From: CAZCCV01 sp964497515
GTDB lineage: Bacteria; Armatimonadota; UBA5829; DTLH01
Assembly (NCBI GenBank): GCA_964497515.1
Contig: CAZCCV010000011.1
Location: 1-58,909, forward strand
DNA length: 58,909 nucleotides
Reading direction: 5' to 3'
Each line of letters opens with the position of its first letter. Position 1 is the stretch's first letter. Below are positions 32,905 through 41,619 of the stretch, one piece after another. Below the pieces are notes generated by a model, which was not told where the DNA came from, did not search any database, and saw only the letters and a list, made by a program, of their open reading frames with translations. The position numbers were made by a program, and so were the translations under genes.

Positions 32905-34539
32905 TTACATAGGGCAGATCATCTGCCCCAAAGACTCGCTCAGTTTCAGGTTTTCAGAGTAGTCTACCGGAATATCGATAACAGCCGAGCCATCTGTTTC
33001 GAACGCCTCTGTTAGCACCGGCCCTAATTCGGAAGCGTCTTGCACTCTGAAACCTCGAGCACCGAACGATTCGGCCAGCTTAACAAAGTCAGGATTGCCA
33101 AAATCAACTCCGAAATCTGATTTGTATTTATCCAATTGCTTCCATTTGATAAGCCCGTAGCTGTGATCGGTAAAAATGAGATAAACGACGTTTGTCCCCA
33201 GCCTTGCACCAGTCTCCAACTCTTGAACATTCATAAGGAACCCACCATCTCCGCAAGCTGCCAGCACCCGGCGTTCCGGGTGAACGAGCTTTGCGGCGAT
33301 TGCGCCCGGCACCGCAAAACCCATTGATGCCAAACCGTTTGATATTAAGGTAGTATTCGGCTCGTAAGTGGGATAGAGTCGTGCGATCCACATTTTGTGC
33401 GCGCCTACGTCGCTTATTAGAATGTCTTCGCTCCCGAAGGCTTTGCGCATCTCATAGATGATCTTCTGCGGAGTAACCTTGCTCCCTGTGTCCGACGCGT
33501 GAGATTCTCGCTCCTCGGCAACAAACTCTTTCAGCTTGCGGTAGTAAACCGGTTCCGAGCGGGCATCGAGCAGGGTGACGAGCAAGTCCAGTGTTGTAGA
33601 TATGTCTCCGACAAGCTGAACATCCGGCACGTAACAGCTTTGAATAGCGGCTTGAGTGGCGTCGATGTGTATTATCGTCTTGTTGCTGTCAGGGTTCCAT
33701 CGCGACGGAGAATACTCGACCTTATCGTAACCAACGGCGATTACAAGATCGGCTCGGTCGAACCCACATATGACGTGATCTCTCGCTTGAAGACCGATCG
33801 TCCCAGCGTGCAGGTCGGAATCTGCAGAGACGGCACCTTTCCCCATAAAGGTCGTCGCGGCAGGCATACTGACCGATTCCATCAGCCGACGAAGCGCCGC
33901 AATGGCTCTGCTGCGGATTGTGCCATTCCCTGCGAGAATGATCGGGTACTTTGCGCTGTTTATCAGTCCCGCGGCCTGTTTGATGGCCTCGTCGGAAGGC
34001 TGTGTAATGCTGATGTCGTGTCTTGTAAGCGGGGAGCCGACTGCCCAATCTTCAGCCACGTCTTCTGGCAGTTCGATGAGTGCAGCACCCGGCTTTTCAG
34101 CCTCTGCAATTCGGAAAGCGTTACGAACAGTCTCGGGAATTACGTTTGAGGTGTTAACCCTTGTAGCCCATTTGGTAATCGGCTGAAATGCGCTTACCAG
34201 ATCTATGTATTGGTGATACTCCCCGTGTGCAGATGCAAGTCCCACCTGTCCGGTAATAGCCACAATGGGAGCGTGATCGAGGTTGGCATCTGCAACAGCG
34301 GTAGCAAGGTTTAGGGCACCCGGGCCGAGAGTCGATGCACATACGCCAGCCCGTCCGGTCAGCCTGCCGTATACGTCGGCCATGAACCCTGCTCCCTGTT
34401 CGTGTCGGGTGGAGATAACCTCAATAGGCGACCGGGAGAGTGAATCCAGAAGATCCATCCACTCCTCACCAGGAACTCCAAAAACATACTTCACGCATTC
34501 GTTCTCAAGACACTTTGCAAGCAGTTCGGAAGACTTCAT
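32905..34539 (-). CDS. Thiamine-diphosphate enzyme, acetolactate synthase (AlsS-like)
   Basis: 544 residues with the three ThDP-enzyme domains. The catalytic Glu is E47 in STRHEQGAGFMADVYGRLTG, and the ThDP/Mg motif is CGDGGFLMNVQELETGARLG. The late block YKSDFGVDFGNPDFVKLAES strongly resembles catabolic AlsS, which condenses two pyruvates to acetolactate. No small regulatory subunit or alsD is nearby. Pairing with an ALDH is unusual for acetoin synthesis, so another 2-oxo-acid decarboxylase activity is possible. Confidence 0.85.
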   Translation of the reverse strand: MKSSELLAKCLENECVKYVFGVPGEEWMDLLDSLSRSPIEVISTRHEQGAGFMADVYGRLTGRAGVCASTLGPGALNLATAVADANLDHAPIVAITGQVGLASAHGEYHQYIDLVSAFQPITKWATRVNTSNVIPETVRNAFRIAEAEKPGAALIELPEDVAEDWAVGSPLTRHDISITQPSDEAIKQAAGLINSAKYPIILAGNGTIRSRAIAALRRLMESVSMPAATTFMGKGAVSADSDLHAGTIGLQARDHVICGFDRADLVIAVGYDKVEYSPSRWNPDSNKTIIHIDATQAAIQSCYVPDVQLVGDISTTLDLLVTLLDARSEPVYYRKLKEFVAEERESHASDTGSKVTPQKIIYEMRKAFGSEDILISDVGAHKMWIARLYPTYEPNTTLISNGLASMGFAVPGAIAAKLVHPERRVLAACGDGGFLMNVQELETGARLGTNVVYLIFTDHSYGLIKWKQLDKYKSDFGVDFGNPDFVKLAESFGARGFRVQDASELGPVLTEAFETDGSAVIDIPVDYSENLKLSESLGQMICPM

Positions 34540-34651
34540 AGGGATAATCAGCTTTCGTTGGAATGTGCAGCCAGAAGATCGGTACTGCCTGTGCAGTTTA
34601 CCCAGATACTGCTGACTCTAAGGCGCAATGTTGTGGCAAGTGTTGAGGAAA

Positions 34652-34673
34652 GGGCCGGACTTACAGCCGGCCC
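34652..34673 (-). terminator. Terminator after rubrerythrin
   Basis: GGGCCGG / CCGGCCC form a 7-bp stem with an 8-nt loop, followed on the minus strand by TTTCCTC. It is 12 bp beyond the rubrerythrin stop. Confidence 0.6.
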
Positions 34674-34685
34674 AATTGAACGGGT

Positions 34686-35261
34686 TTACCAGTTCTCTCC
34701 GAATAGCTCGAAGTGAGCCTGAGGATGTGCACAAGCGGGGCACAATTCCACGGCCTCTGGACCTTCGTGGACATATCCGCAGTTTCTGCATCGCCATTTC
34801 ACTGGCTGATCGCGCTTGAATACTCGTCCGGCCTCGATGTTTGCGGCGAGCTCGGCAAAACGCTTCTCGTGATACTTCTCAGACTGAGAAATGCTCTCGA
34901 AAAGCAAGGCAACAGCTTCGAAACCTTCTTTGCGAGCTGTCTGTGCAAATCCGGGATACATACGCTGCCATTCCTCGTTCTCGCCAGCGGCTGCCGCTTT
35001 GAGATTCTCGAGAGTCGAGCGAACAGGACCTGCAGGGAAGGAGCCGACTATTTCCAACTCGCCACCCTTCAGCGTATTGAAGAAGCGCTTGGCGTGCTCT
35101 TTCTCGTGGTTGGCGGTCTCTTCGAAGATAGTCGAAATCTGGACGTAGCCGTCCTTCTTCGCCTGGCTGGCATAGTACGTGTAACGGTTACGAGCCTGGG
35201 ACTCTCCAGCGAATGCCGTAAGCAGATTCTTTTCTGTCTGCGTGCCTTTAAGATCGGGCAT
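34686..35261 (-). CDS. rbr: Rubrerythrin
   Basis: Peroxide-reducing non-haem diiron protein of anaerobes. The ferritin-like domain carries ExxH-type ligands (TANHEKEHAKRF, SQSEKYHEKRFAEL) and the C-terminal rubredoxin domain has CRNCGYVHEG and CPACAHPQ. The start at 35261 follows AGGAGG by six bases and gives MPDLKGTQTEKNLL; the frame is open much further upstream without coding character. Monocistronic. Supports an anaerobic, oxygen-exposed lifestyle. Confidence 0.95.
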   Translation of the reverse strand: MPDLKGTQTEKNLLTAFAGESQARNRYTYYASQAKKDGYVQISTIFEETANHEKEHAKRFFNTLKGGELEIVGSFPAGPVRSTLENLKAAAAGENEEWQRMYPGFAQTARKEGFEAVALLFESISQSEKYHEKRFAELAANIEAGRVFKRDQPVKWRCRNCGYVHEGPEAVELCPACAHPQAHFELFGENW

Positions 35262-35473
35262 ATCGTTCCTCCTGTAGATACCGGCAAGATTGCCAGGTAG
35301 AGATCGGTTACTACAGTATAACAGAAGGAAGCACTTATGGGCAGAGCTTAAGATAGTGCGGAGGAAATGTCGGACACACCCGCAAGATTTGCGAACCGTT
35401 TTGCCAGTCACCAGGAAGGGTAGCATAACCCCGGTCGTAAGTGAGTAATGCAAACTGAGGAGGAATCCAAATA

Positions 35474-35884
35474 GTGAAAACAGAGGAATCATACGCCATA
35501 AAAGCAACACTCCATCTGGAGTTTCAGGATGCCCTGGAAATGACAAAATCTGCTTTGCTGGATCAGGGATTTGGCGTACTCTGCGAAATAAACGTAGACA
35601 AACTGATGCAAGAAAAGCTCGGCCTGAAGTTCCGGCGCTATGCGATTTTGGGGGCTTGCAATCCGCATTTTTCAAAGCGTATGCTTGAGACAAACCCAAC
35701 CGTAGGCGTAATGCTTCCGTGCGGAGTTGTTGTATACGAAGAAAACGGCGATTCCGTAGTTGCTGCGCAGGATCCAGCTACTATATTTGCTGGCATCGGG
35801 ATATCGGAAGTTGAGCCAATTGTAAGTGAAGTCTCTGTTAGGATACAAAGCGCTATAAAAGAATTAGCCGAAAAGTTTAGCTAA
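35474..35884 (+). CDS. DUF302 family protein
   Basis: 136 residues with the DUF302 core (DALEMTKSALLDQGFGVLCEIN, quoted blocks; YAILGACNPHFSKRML; GVMLPCGVVVYEENGDSVVAAQDP). The family is widespread and of unknown function, sometimes linked to redox or sulfur proteins; here a rubrerythrin is the divergent neighbour. GTG start with GAGGAGG upstream. Confidence 0.85.
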   Translation: MKTEESYAIKATLHLEFQDALEMTKSALLDQGFGVLCEINVDKLMQEKLGLKFRRYAILGACNPHFSKRMLETNPTVGVMLPCGVVVYEENGDSVVAAQDPATIFAGIGISEVEPIVSEVSVRIQSAIKELAEKFS

Positions 35885-35985
35885 CATATACTGACATAGA
35901 CATCTCGGCTGACAGTGTATCAACCGTTTCATTCATATTTTACGAGGGTAACTATGATGTAGACCTCCGTTGATAGCAGCAAAGG

Positions 35986-36249
35986 ATGGTTCACCAGATG
36001 AAAGACTTAGCTTATGTGTTGGATGAAGAGGCGAGACTTCTAACCGGCAAAACAAATGTGAATGAACTCCCACTGCCTGTAGCGGATGACTGGGATATGC
36101 TTGTTGAAAAGGCGAATTCCATCGCGGAGGTCATAGACAAGCACCTGGATTTTGAAGAGAGCTTTCAGGGAGTCGAAATGCGACCACTGCGGCTGTGCCC
36201 GGAACAGAGAGTCTCCCTGATCTCTGATCTATCAGCCGTAGCAAGATAA
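35986..36249 (+). CDS. Small hypothetical protein
   Basis: 87 residues, acidic and helical (DLAYVLDEEARLL, ILVEKANSIAEVIDKHLDFEE-like helix). No family recognised. The ATG at 35998 has AAAGGATGG upstream and may be the real start; 35986 adds four residues. It is followed by a strong terminator, which supports it being a true transcript. Confidence 0.6.
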   Translation: MVHQMKDLAYVLDEEARLLTGKTNVNELPLPVADDWDMLVEKANSIAEVIDKHLDFEESFQGVEMRPLRLCPEQRVSLISDLSAVAR

Positions 36250-36254
36250 TTATC

Positions 36255-36285
36255 GATGGTCGGAAGCGAATAGCCTCCGACCATC
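36255..36285 (+). terminator. Terminator after small hypothetical gene
   Basis: GATGGTCGGA / TCCGACCATC make a perfect 10-bp stem, followed by TTGCTTT. It lies just after the stop at 36249, between convergent genes. Confidence 0.8.
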
Positions 36286-36331
36286 TTGCTTTAGTCTATG
36301 TATAAATTGTAGCAGAACACAACCGCAGCCA

Positions 36332-38746
36332 CTACCCCATTGTAACAACGACACTTGCCATCGAACCGACAGCTAATACAGGCAGTATGTTGCCTTCGAT
36401 TCTCTGGCCATCAACTTCTATGCTGGCAATGCTCGAGCATATATGATTCGGGTTTCCAACTTCGATTGCGTATGTCGCGCCACGAAACTTGCGCGTAACA
36501 CGGTAGCCATCCCACTTGCTTGGGATACACGGCGAAACAAGCAGACCACTGTATGTGGGCCGAACGCCTAAAATCCAGTCTATACCATCTCTGAACATCC
36601 ACACTCCTGATCCTGTAAGCCACGAATGGCTGGCCTGTCCAAAAGTGGGGTGGTCGGGACTGGTGACGTACTCCGAGTAGACGTAAGGCTCCATCTTGTA
36701 GATATCGGGGTCGTGAGCTTGCACCATAGGCAAGCACTTGCGATACCATTCGTATGCTCTGTCGCCTTCGCCCAAGATACATTCGGCCAGAATTGCCCAA
36801 CTTGCGGGATGGTTGAATATGGCGCCATTTTCCTTTTTGCCGGGGACACAACGAGTGGCAAGGCCAACGACTGGATCTACCTTTGTATAAGCTGGGTGCA
36901 GCATCTTAGGCCCCCGCGGGGTATCGAGGGCATCGTACGCCGATTGCATGCACTGCCGTGCGCGCTCAGAAGGAGCCGTACCACTTATTACAGCCCAGCT
37001 TTGAGTGTTCAAAAATATGCGGCCTTCCTCGTTTTTGCTGGAACCGATTACGCCTCCGTCATCCCGCGTGCCTCTGATGTACCATTCGCCATCCCAGCAG
37101 CGTGTGTTTAGCGCCGTTGCGATTTCTCTGTACTTTTCGCGGAATGTATTGGCGCACATTCCCTGGTATCTGCCCATTTCCTTGCAAAGATCAAGAAGTG
37201 AAGATACCTCATTTAGAATGAAACAGAGGAACTGTGCGACCCAGACACTCTCTCCCACACCTCTTCGCCCCACGTAATCAAGAGTATCGTTCCAATCCCC
37301 GGGGCCGAATTTTGGAAGCGAGTTGCCTGTAAGACTTGTAAGCGCGTACTGGGTAGCTCGAATGATATGTTCGAGTACGGTCTCCGGCAATCCACCGTCC
37401 TGAAATGGCACAACTCTATCGAGATAATCAAAATCGCCTGTTTCCTTAAGATAGGTGACTACAGCAAGCGGAAGCCAAAGCGGCGTATCGGAGTGCCCTG
37501 TTCGCTCACCCTGACCTGTCAATTTGAAGTAATTGTGAAGAGTGCTGCCATCTTGAAACTGATGGCTTAGAACTTCAGCAATACGACCAGCAACAACGTC
37601 AGGCTCTGAGAGTAACGGCCCCATCAAATCCTGACTCTGATCTCTAATGCCGATACCAAAGAGCAACCCGCCGTGATAGTAGCCAGCGTTCCTATTCATA
37701 TTGAACGTCACCCAGCTCTGCCGCTTCCCCCAGACGTTCAACATCAGGTTCATTTCACGATCGGGAGTCTCTACCTGAACCGACGACAAATACTGATTCC
37801 ACCAGTCAATGACGCGCTTCAATTCAGCTTTGGCAGATTTGGTGCAGCGATACCGAGCAACAATCTCTTTCGCCTTCTGGCGGTAGTCGTCGATCTCCGT
37901 TACACCCATCAAGACCACATACTCAATGCTCTCCCCTGCACCGAGCACAACACCGGACTGCAACGCAGCGCATGCGTCACCCGCAGTGATATCGGTGTTC
38001 GAGAGTCTGCCTCGCTCGATCGCTTCTGGGTCTGACTCACTCCGCCACTTTCCGATGAAAGCATCCTTTGAACCGTCCCAACCAACTACTGGCAGACTGG
38101 TTGTGAAAAACACAGATCTGTCCCAGCCCTGATTCGGCTGCTCTACCGACACCTTCCGCTGCATAACCCAATAGTTTTTGGTGGCGTAGATGGTACTGTC
38201 GTCCTCGTCAAATGATACAATGTTAAAATGCTGGTCGTTAGGCTGGTTGATTAAATCGACCAGAGCGTGTCCGAGGCAGAGTTCGACGTACGAAAACAGA
38301 TCGAGCTTCCGAGTATGCTGCGTGCGGTTTTCTAGCTTTATGAGCCATATCTCAAGGTCATCGTCCTGCGGCACGAAGTAAGTCAACTCGCCTCTAAGAC
38401 CACGGCGCTCAGTAGTTATACTGGTATACCCCATCCCGTGTCGGCATTCATAGAAGTCGAGCTCTTTCGGAGTGGGCTGCCAGGAAAGCGACCAGTAATC
38501 GCCATCATCTTCGCGAACATAAACGTATCTTCCCGGCCTGTCCCACGGAAGGCTATTGTATCGCCAACGCGTTATGCGGCTGTCGCGCGGGTCCATCCAA
38601 TAGCTGTAGCCGCCTCCGGCATTTGTAACCAGACCAGTGTATCGGCCGTTCGATATATAATTCACCCACGGCGCGGGAGTGTCAGGGCGTGTAATGACGA
38701 ACTCTTTGCCGTCTTCAGAAAAATGCCCGTAATCCTCGAGGTGCAT
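36332..38746 (-). CDS. GH94 glycoside phosphorylase (cellobiose/chitobiose phosphorylase-like)
   Basis: 804 residues, the usual size of GH94 enzymes that split beta-linked disaccharides with phosphate, giving a sugar 1-phosphate. The N-terminal beta-sandwich starts around YISNGRYTGLVTNAGGGYSY; the (alpha/alpha)6 barrel holds the catalytic acid in GPGDWNDTLDY (about residue 488); ASHSWLTGSGVWMFRDGIDW is the conserved late block. GGAGG precedes the ATG. Cytoplasmic. Whether it acts on cellobiose, chitobiose or another sugar is open. No sugar transporter is adjacent. Confidence 0.9.
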   Translation of the reverse strand: MHLEDYGHFSEDGKEFVITRPDTPAPWVNYISNGRYTGLVTNAGGGYSYWMDPRDSRITRWRYNSLPWDRPGRYVYVREDDGDYWSLSWQPTPKELDFYECRHGMGYTSITTERRGLRGELTYFVPQDDDLEIWLIKLENRTQHTRKLDLFSYVELCLGHALVDLINQPNDQHFNIVSFDEDDSTIYATKNYWVMQRKVSVEQPNQGWDRSVFFTTSLPVVGWDGSKDAFIGKWRSESDPEAIERGRLSNTDITAGDACAALQSGVVLGAGESIEYVVLMGVTEIDDYRQKAKEIVARYRCTKSAKAELKRVIDWWNQYLSSVQVETPDREMNLMLNVWGKRQSWVTFNMNRNAGYYHGGLLFGIGIRDQSQDLMGPLLSEPDVVAGRIAEVLSHQFQDGSTLHNYFKLTGQGERTGHSDTPLWLPLAVVTYLKETGDFDYLDRVVPFQDGGLPETVLEHIIRATQYALTSLTGNSLPKFGPGDWNDTLDYVGRRGVGESVWVAQFLCFILNEVSSLLDLCKEMGRYQGMCANTFREKYREIATALNTRCWDGEWYIRGTRDDGGVIGSSKNEEGRIFLNTQSWAVISGTAPSERARQCMQSAYDALDTPRGPKMLHPAYTKVDPVVGLATRCVPGKKENGAIFNHPASWAILAECILGEGDRAYEWYRKCLPMVQAHDPDIYKMEPYVYSEYVTSPDHPTFGQASHSWLTGSGVWMFRDGIDWILGVRPTYSGLLVSPCIPSKWDGYRVTRKFRGATYAIEVGNPNHICSSIASIEVDGQRIEGNILPVLAVGSMASVVVTMG

Positions 38747-38816
38747 TCATCCCTCCACTAAATATATTAATGCTCAGCAATTGTAGCATAGCCAACCGAT
38801 TCAGATGCGTTGAGGC

Positions 38817-39908
38817 TTAGTGAAGCATATCCAGAATCTGCTGCACGTCGACAAACTCCTCAATAAGATCCTCCGACGCTTTGATCTTCTCTTCGTCTCC
38901 TGCCCTGATCTTCACGTTCAGTTTGTCGATCTTTGTTGCCACCGAGAAGGTATCATCCTCTGCAAGGATTACAGGAATTGTCGTATGGCGAATAAGCTCC
39001 ATTACTGTATGGTGTGGCAGCGATCCACCGGTAAGCACTATCCCTGAAACACAGTTGGATTTATCGCCTCCTACTACGCAGGAGCTCATAGCTGCCAGGA
39101 TGTTGTCTTCTCTGGTTCCAGGGGTTATAAGGAGTGCATCGCTGGTGAAATAGTCCAGCGCTTCGTGAGGTGCCATAGCACCGATTACCATCTTTCCGAT
39201 GCTATTGCCGAGACCTTCCTTGCCAGAGAGGAGTTCGCCATTAATCTCGCTCATTACTTGAGCAATAGTGGGATTTGATAGCACAGGTCGGTAAGGCATA
39301 ACCCCAAGGACCCGTATTCCCTTCCTTTCGAGCCCCTTTCTGACGACGGTGTTGACCTTCTCATACTTGTTGGCCTGAACTTTGTTGACAATCGCTCCGA
39401 TGACTTCAACGCCTGACTGGTCGAACATAGCCTTGTTAAGCATTATTTCATCTATAGGACGGCCGATTCCGCCTGATGAGACAATGATGACCCTTGCTCC
39501 AAGCAATCGCGCAACATCCCCGTTAGACATATCAAAGACTGAACCCACCCCGGCGTGTCCTGTCCCTTCAACGAGCACTACATCCTTGCCTATAGCAACG
39601 CGGTCGTACGCACTTGTAATTGATTTCGCTAACGCCTCTGGGTTCGGGTTTTCGATGTATCTTTCGGTGAATCCCCGCTCGATTGCAAGTGGGGACATAT
39701 CGGTGACGTCGCCATTTAGACCGAATACATCCTTCATCAAAACGGCATCCTCATCGATTTTGTGGCCGCCGATTTCCTGATACCGCTGCCCAACCGGCTT
39801 AATGTAGCCAACCTTTGGCACTCGTTTAATGAAGGCCGAGATCAGCCCTAAACAGGTGATCGTCTTGCCATCATTCTGTCGAGTTGCCGCAACGTAAACC
39901 TTATTCAC
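38817..39908 (-). CDS. BioD-like AAA + DRTGG domain protein (Pta N-terminal type)
   Basis: 363 residues. A dethiobiotin-synthetase-like P-loop domain begins MNKVYVAATRQNDGKTITCL; a DRTGG domain follows (SNCVSGIVLTGGSLPHHTVM). The same pair forms the N-terminal part of long phosphotransacetylases, without the catalytic PTA domain here. Stand-alone forms are thought to regulate acetyl-phosphate/acetyl-CoA metabolism. That would suit an acetogen-like gene set next to the methyl branch genes, but this is inference. Confidence 0.85.
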   Translation of the reverse strand: MNKVYVAATRQNDGKTITCLGLISAFIKRVPKVGYIKPVGQRYQEIGGHKIDEDAVLMKDVFGLNGDVTDMSPLAIERGFTERYIENPNPEALAKSITSAYDRVAIGKDVVLVEGTGHAGVGSVFDMSNGDVARLLGARVIIVSSGGIGRPIDEIMLNKAMFDQSGVEVIGAIVNKVQANKYEKVNTVVRKGLERKGIRVLGVMPYRPVLSNPTIAQVMSEINGELLSGKEGLGNSIGKMVIGAMAPHEALDYFTSDALLITPGTREDNILAAMSSCVVGGDKSNCVSGIVLTGGSLPHHTVMELIRHTTIPVILAEDDTFSVATKIDKLNVKIRAGDEEKIKASEDLIEEFVDVQQILDMLH

Positions 39909-40020
39909 AAGATTCCCCCAAGAGTTCTAGGTAATAGTGCTATTGCAGTGTTATCATGGTGGAGAGTTCGCCGCAGAGCGGGGTCTATCCTTTGTCTGCA
40001 CCATTGTTGTCAAACTGCCA

Positions 40021-40049
40021 TTGAGAAACTGCACAAAACATGGTAATAT
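40021..40049 (+). promoter_or_regulatory. Promoter of the 6S RNA
   Basis: TTGAGA (40021-40026) and TAATAT (40044-40049) with a 17-bp spacer. Transcription would start near 40056, about 16-18 nt before the closing helix of the RNA, consistent with 5' trimming. Confidence 0.75.
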
Positions 40050-40071
40050 ATGGATAGATAATCAGGATGGC

Positions 40072-40266
40072 AATATTGCCCTGCGGTGTTCGTGATTAGC
40101 CGAGGAAGTTTTGAGCCGACACTCAAACCTTATGGGAACCCGTATGGTTCATCGTTCAAGTGGGAGTCCTCCTTTGAGAGGAAATCGCGAGGCGTTGACC
40201 CGGGATCCCGCCCTGTCCTTTCAGGGTTCAAAAACTCGGTAGGCACACGGCACAGGCGGGGCAATT
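40072..40266 (+). ncRNA. ssrS: Candidate 6S RNA
   Basis: About 195 nt with a long closing stem: ATTGCCCTGC (40075-40084) pairs with GCGGGGCAAT (40256-40265), then GCCGAG with CTCGGT and TTTTGAGCC with GGTTCAAAA, leaving a central region with the hairpin AACCTTATGGG/CCCGTATGGTT. TGTTCG...GCC...TGAGCCGA...ACC matches the 5' half of E. coli 6S RNA in order and spacing. 6S RNA binds sigma-70 RNA polymerase and moderates transcription. It is followed 10 nt later by the PocR/AraC start codon. Confidence 0.8.
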
Positions 40267-40275
40267 TACTGTACG

Positions 40276-41427
40276 ATGACTAAAGATATTTCCGGCGTAG
40301 ACTATGTATCCCAGCGATACCGGGATGAACTTGGACTATCGGTCTCAGTTATCAATCCGCACGGCCACGTAATCCAGGGAGGAGCGTGTTGTGCAGACTG
40401 CGAATCATCGGTTAGATGCTGCGAAGCACGCAGCCGCGCGGTGACAGAAACACTGAGATGGGGAGAAGCGTACCTGCATCTCTGCCCCGGCGGAAGCATA
40501 GTCTGGGGTGTTCCGATCATGAACAACTCAGAGCTGGTGGGTGGCCTCGTTGCCGGAGGTATTTCGCTCGACGATTGCACCGCCGAGAAATGGAGCACAG
40601 AACGGATCAATTCTGCTGCAAAGAGGCTGCTTGAGCTTGCAGTCGAAGAGAATCTGACGAATGCCGCACTGCTTGAACTCCATCGCATTGCTGCGAAGCG
40701 AGAATCCAGACGCGCAGAGGCTATTCACGAGCTAAAAAGCAAATGCTACGATTCCATCCGCGACATCTATCTCCGTGAAGAACCGGGGCTTCTCTCTGCT
40801 ATCAAGCGAGGCGACAGGGCTCAGGCTCGAGAGATAATCAACCGCGTGCTAGTTGGGATTTACTTTCTTGGACGCGACCGATCTAGCCTGCTGAAGAGCT
40901 TTTTGCTGGAGCTCGTTGTTATGATGAGCCGCACTGCGGTCGAGGCTGGCGCAGAGCCGTCTGAACTACTGGGAGCGAACTTCTCGTCGCTAGTTGATCT
41001 TGCATCGATTACCGACGAAGCCGAGCTTTCCAGTTGGCTTGTATCAATGCTCGAGCGAATAATGGACTCCATCCGCGAGCAAAAAACCTACCCTAACACA
41101 GTGTTGCTCACCGCTGCTATTCAGTTTATGGAGGCAAATCTCGCCAAAGATATATCGCGCGATGATGCAGCGGCTGAATCGTGTATGTCGCCTTCGCATT
41201 TCTCACGGTTGATGAAAGAAAAGTTCGGCCGAACCTTCACCGAGATACTAACCCAAATGCGAATAGACCGTAGTAAGGAATTGCTGCGACGATCCGAAAA
41301 GAGCATTGTGGAGATCTGCATGGTATGTGGGTTCAACGACCAGAGCTACTTTACCAAGGTCTTTCAGCGTTGCACAGGCTACACTCCCAGAGAGTATCGA
41401 TTACGCACCAAAACCGCATTCAAGTAG
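40276..41427 (+). CDS. PocR-domain AraC-family transcriptional regulator
   Basis: 383 residues. The N-terminal PocR ligand-binding domain (~1-130) has the Cys-rich signature CCADCESSVRCCEARSRA and LHLCPGGSIVWGVPI. A helical middle part follows, then two AraC helix-turn-helix motifs (DDAAAESCMSPSHFSRLMKE, VEICMVCGFNDQSYFTKVFQ) at the C-terminus. PocR-type regulators respond to small organic ligands and often control corrinoid-dependent or catabolic pathways. It directly precedes the fhs cluster and is a likely regulator of it. No Shine-Dalgarno sequence is visible before the ATG. Confidence 0.9.
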   Translation: MTKDISGVDYVSQRYRDELGLSVSVINPHGHVIQGGACCADCESSVRCCEARSRAVTETLRWGEAYLHLCPGGSIVWGVPIMNNSELVGGLVAGGISLDDCTAEKWSTERINSAAKRLLELAVEENLTNAALLELHRIAAKRESRRAEAIHELKSKCYDSIRDIYLREEPGLLSAIKRGDRAQAREIINRVLVGIYFLGRDRSSLLKSFLLELVVMMSRTAVEAGAEPSELLGANFSSLVDLASITDEAELSSWLVSMLERIMDSIREQKTYPNTVLLTAAIQFMEANLAKDISRDDAAAESCMSPSHFSRLMKEKFGRTFTEILTQMRIDRSKELLRRSEKSIVEICMVCGFNDQSYFTKVFQRCTGYTPREYRLRTKTAFK

Positions 41428-41619
41428 GCTTCCCCGGCCTGCACATACTGTATATAACGTATCACAAATCTACCACAGTGCAACCAAATTACCGGATCCT
41501 GCTACGATACTCCCAACCTATGCCACCAGACTACAAGAATGCTTGCAGGCTCTGCGTTAAACTGGTATTGTTCCAATGGCGCAGTCGCAATGAAGCAATC
41601 TATGCGTCGCGGAGGCAAT

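Noticed and set aside
35262..35699. N-terminal extension of rubrerythrin to 337 residues
   Set aside because: The standard start with AGGAGG at 35261 gives a full-length rubrerythrin; upstream sequence has no coding character.
40069..40080. GGCAATATTGCC palindrome as an operator
   Set aside because: It is explained by the 5' end of the 6S closing helix, and 12-bp palindromes are expected by chance.
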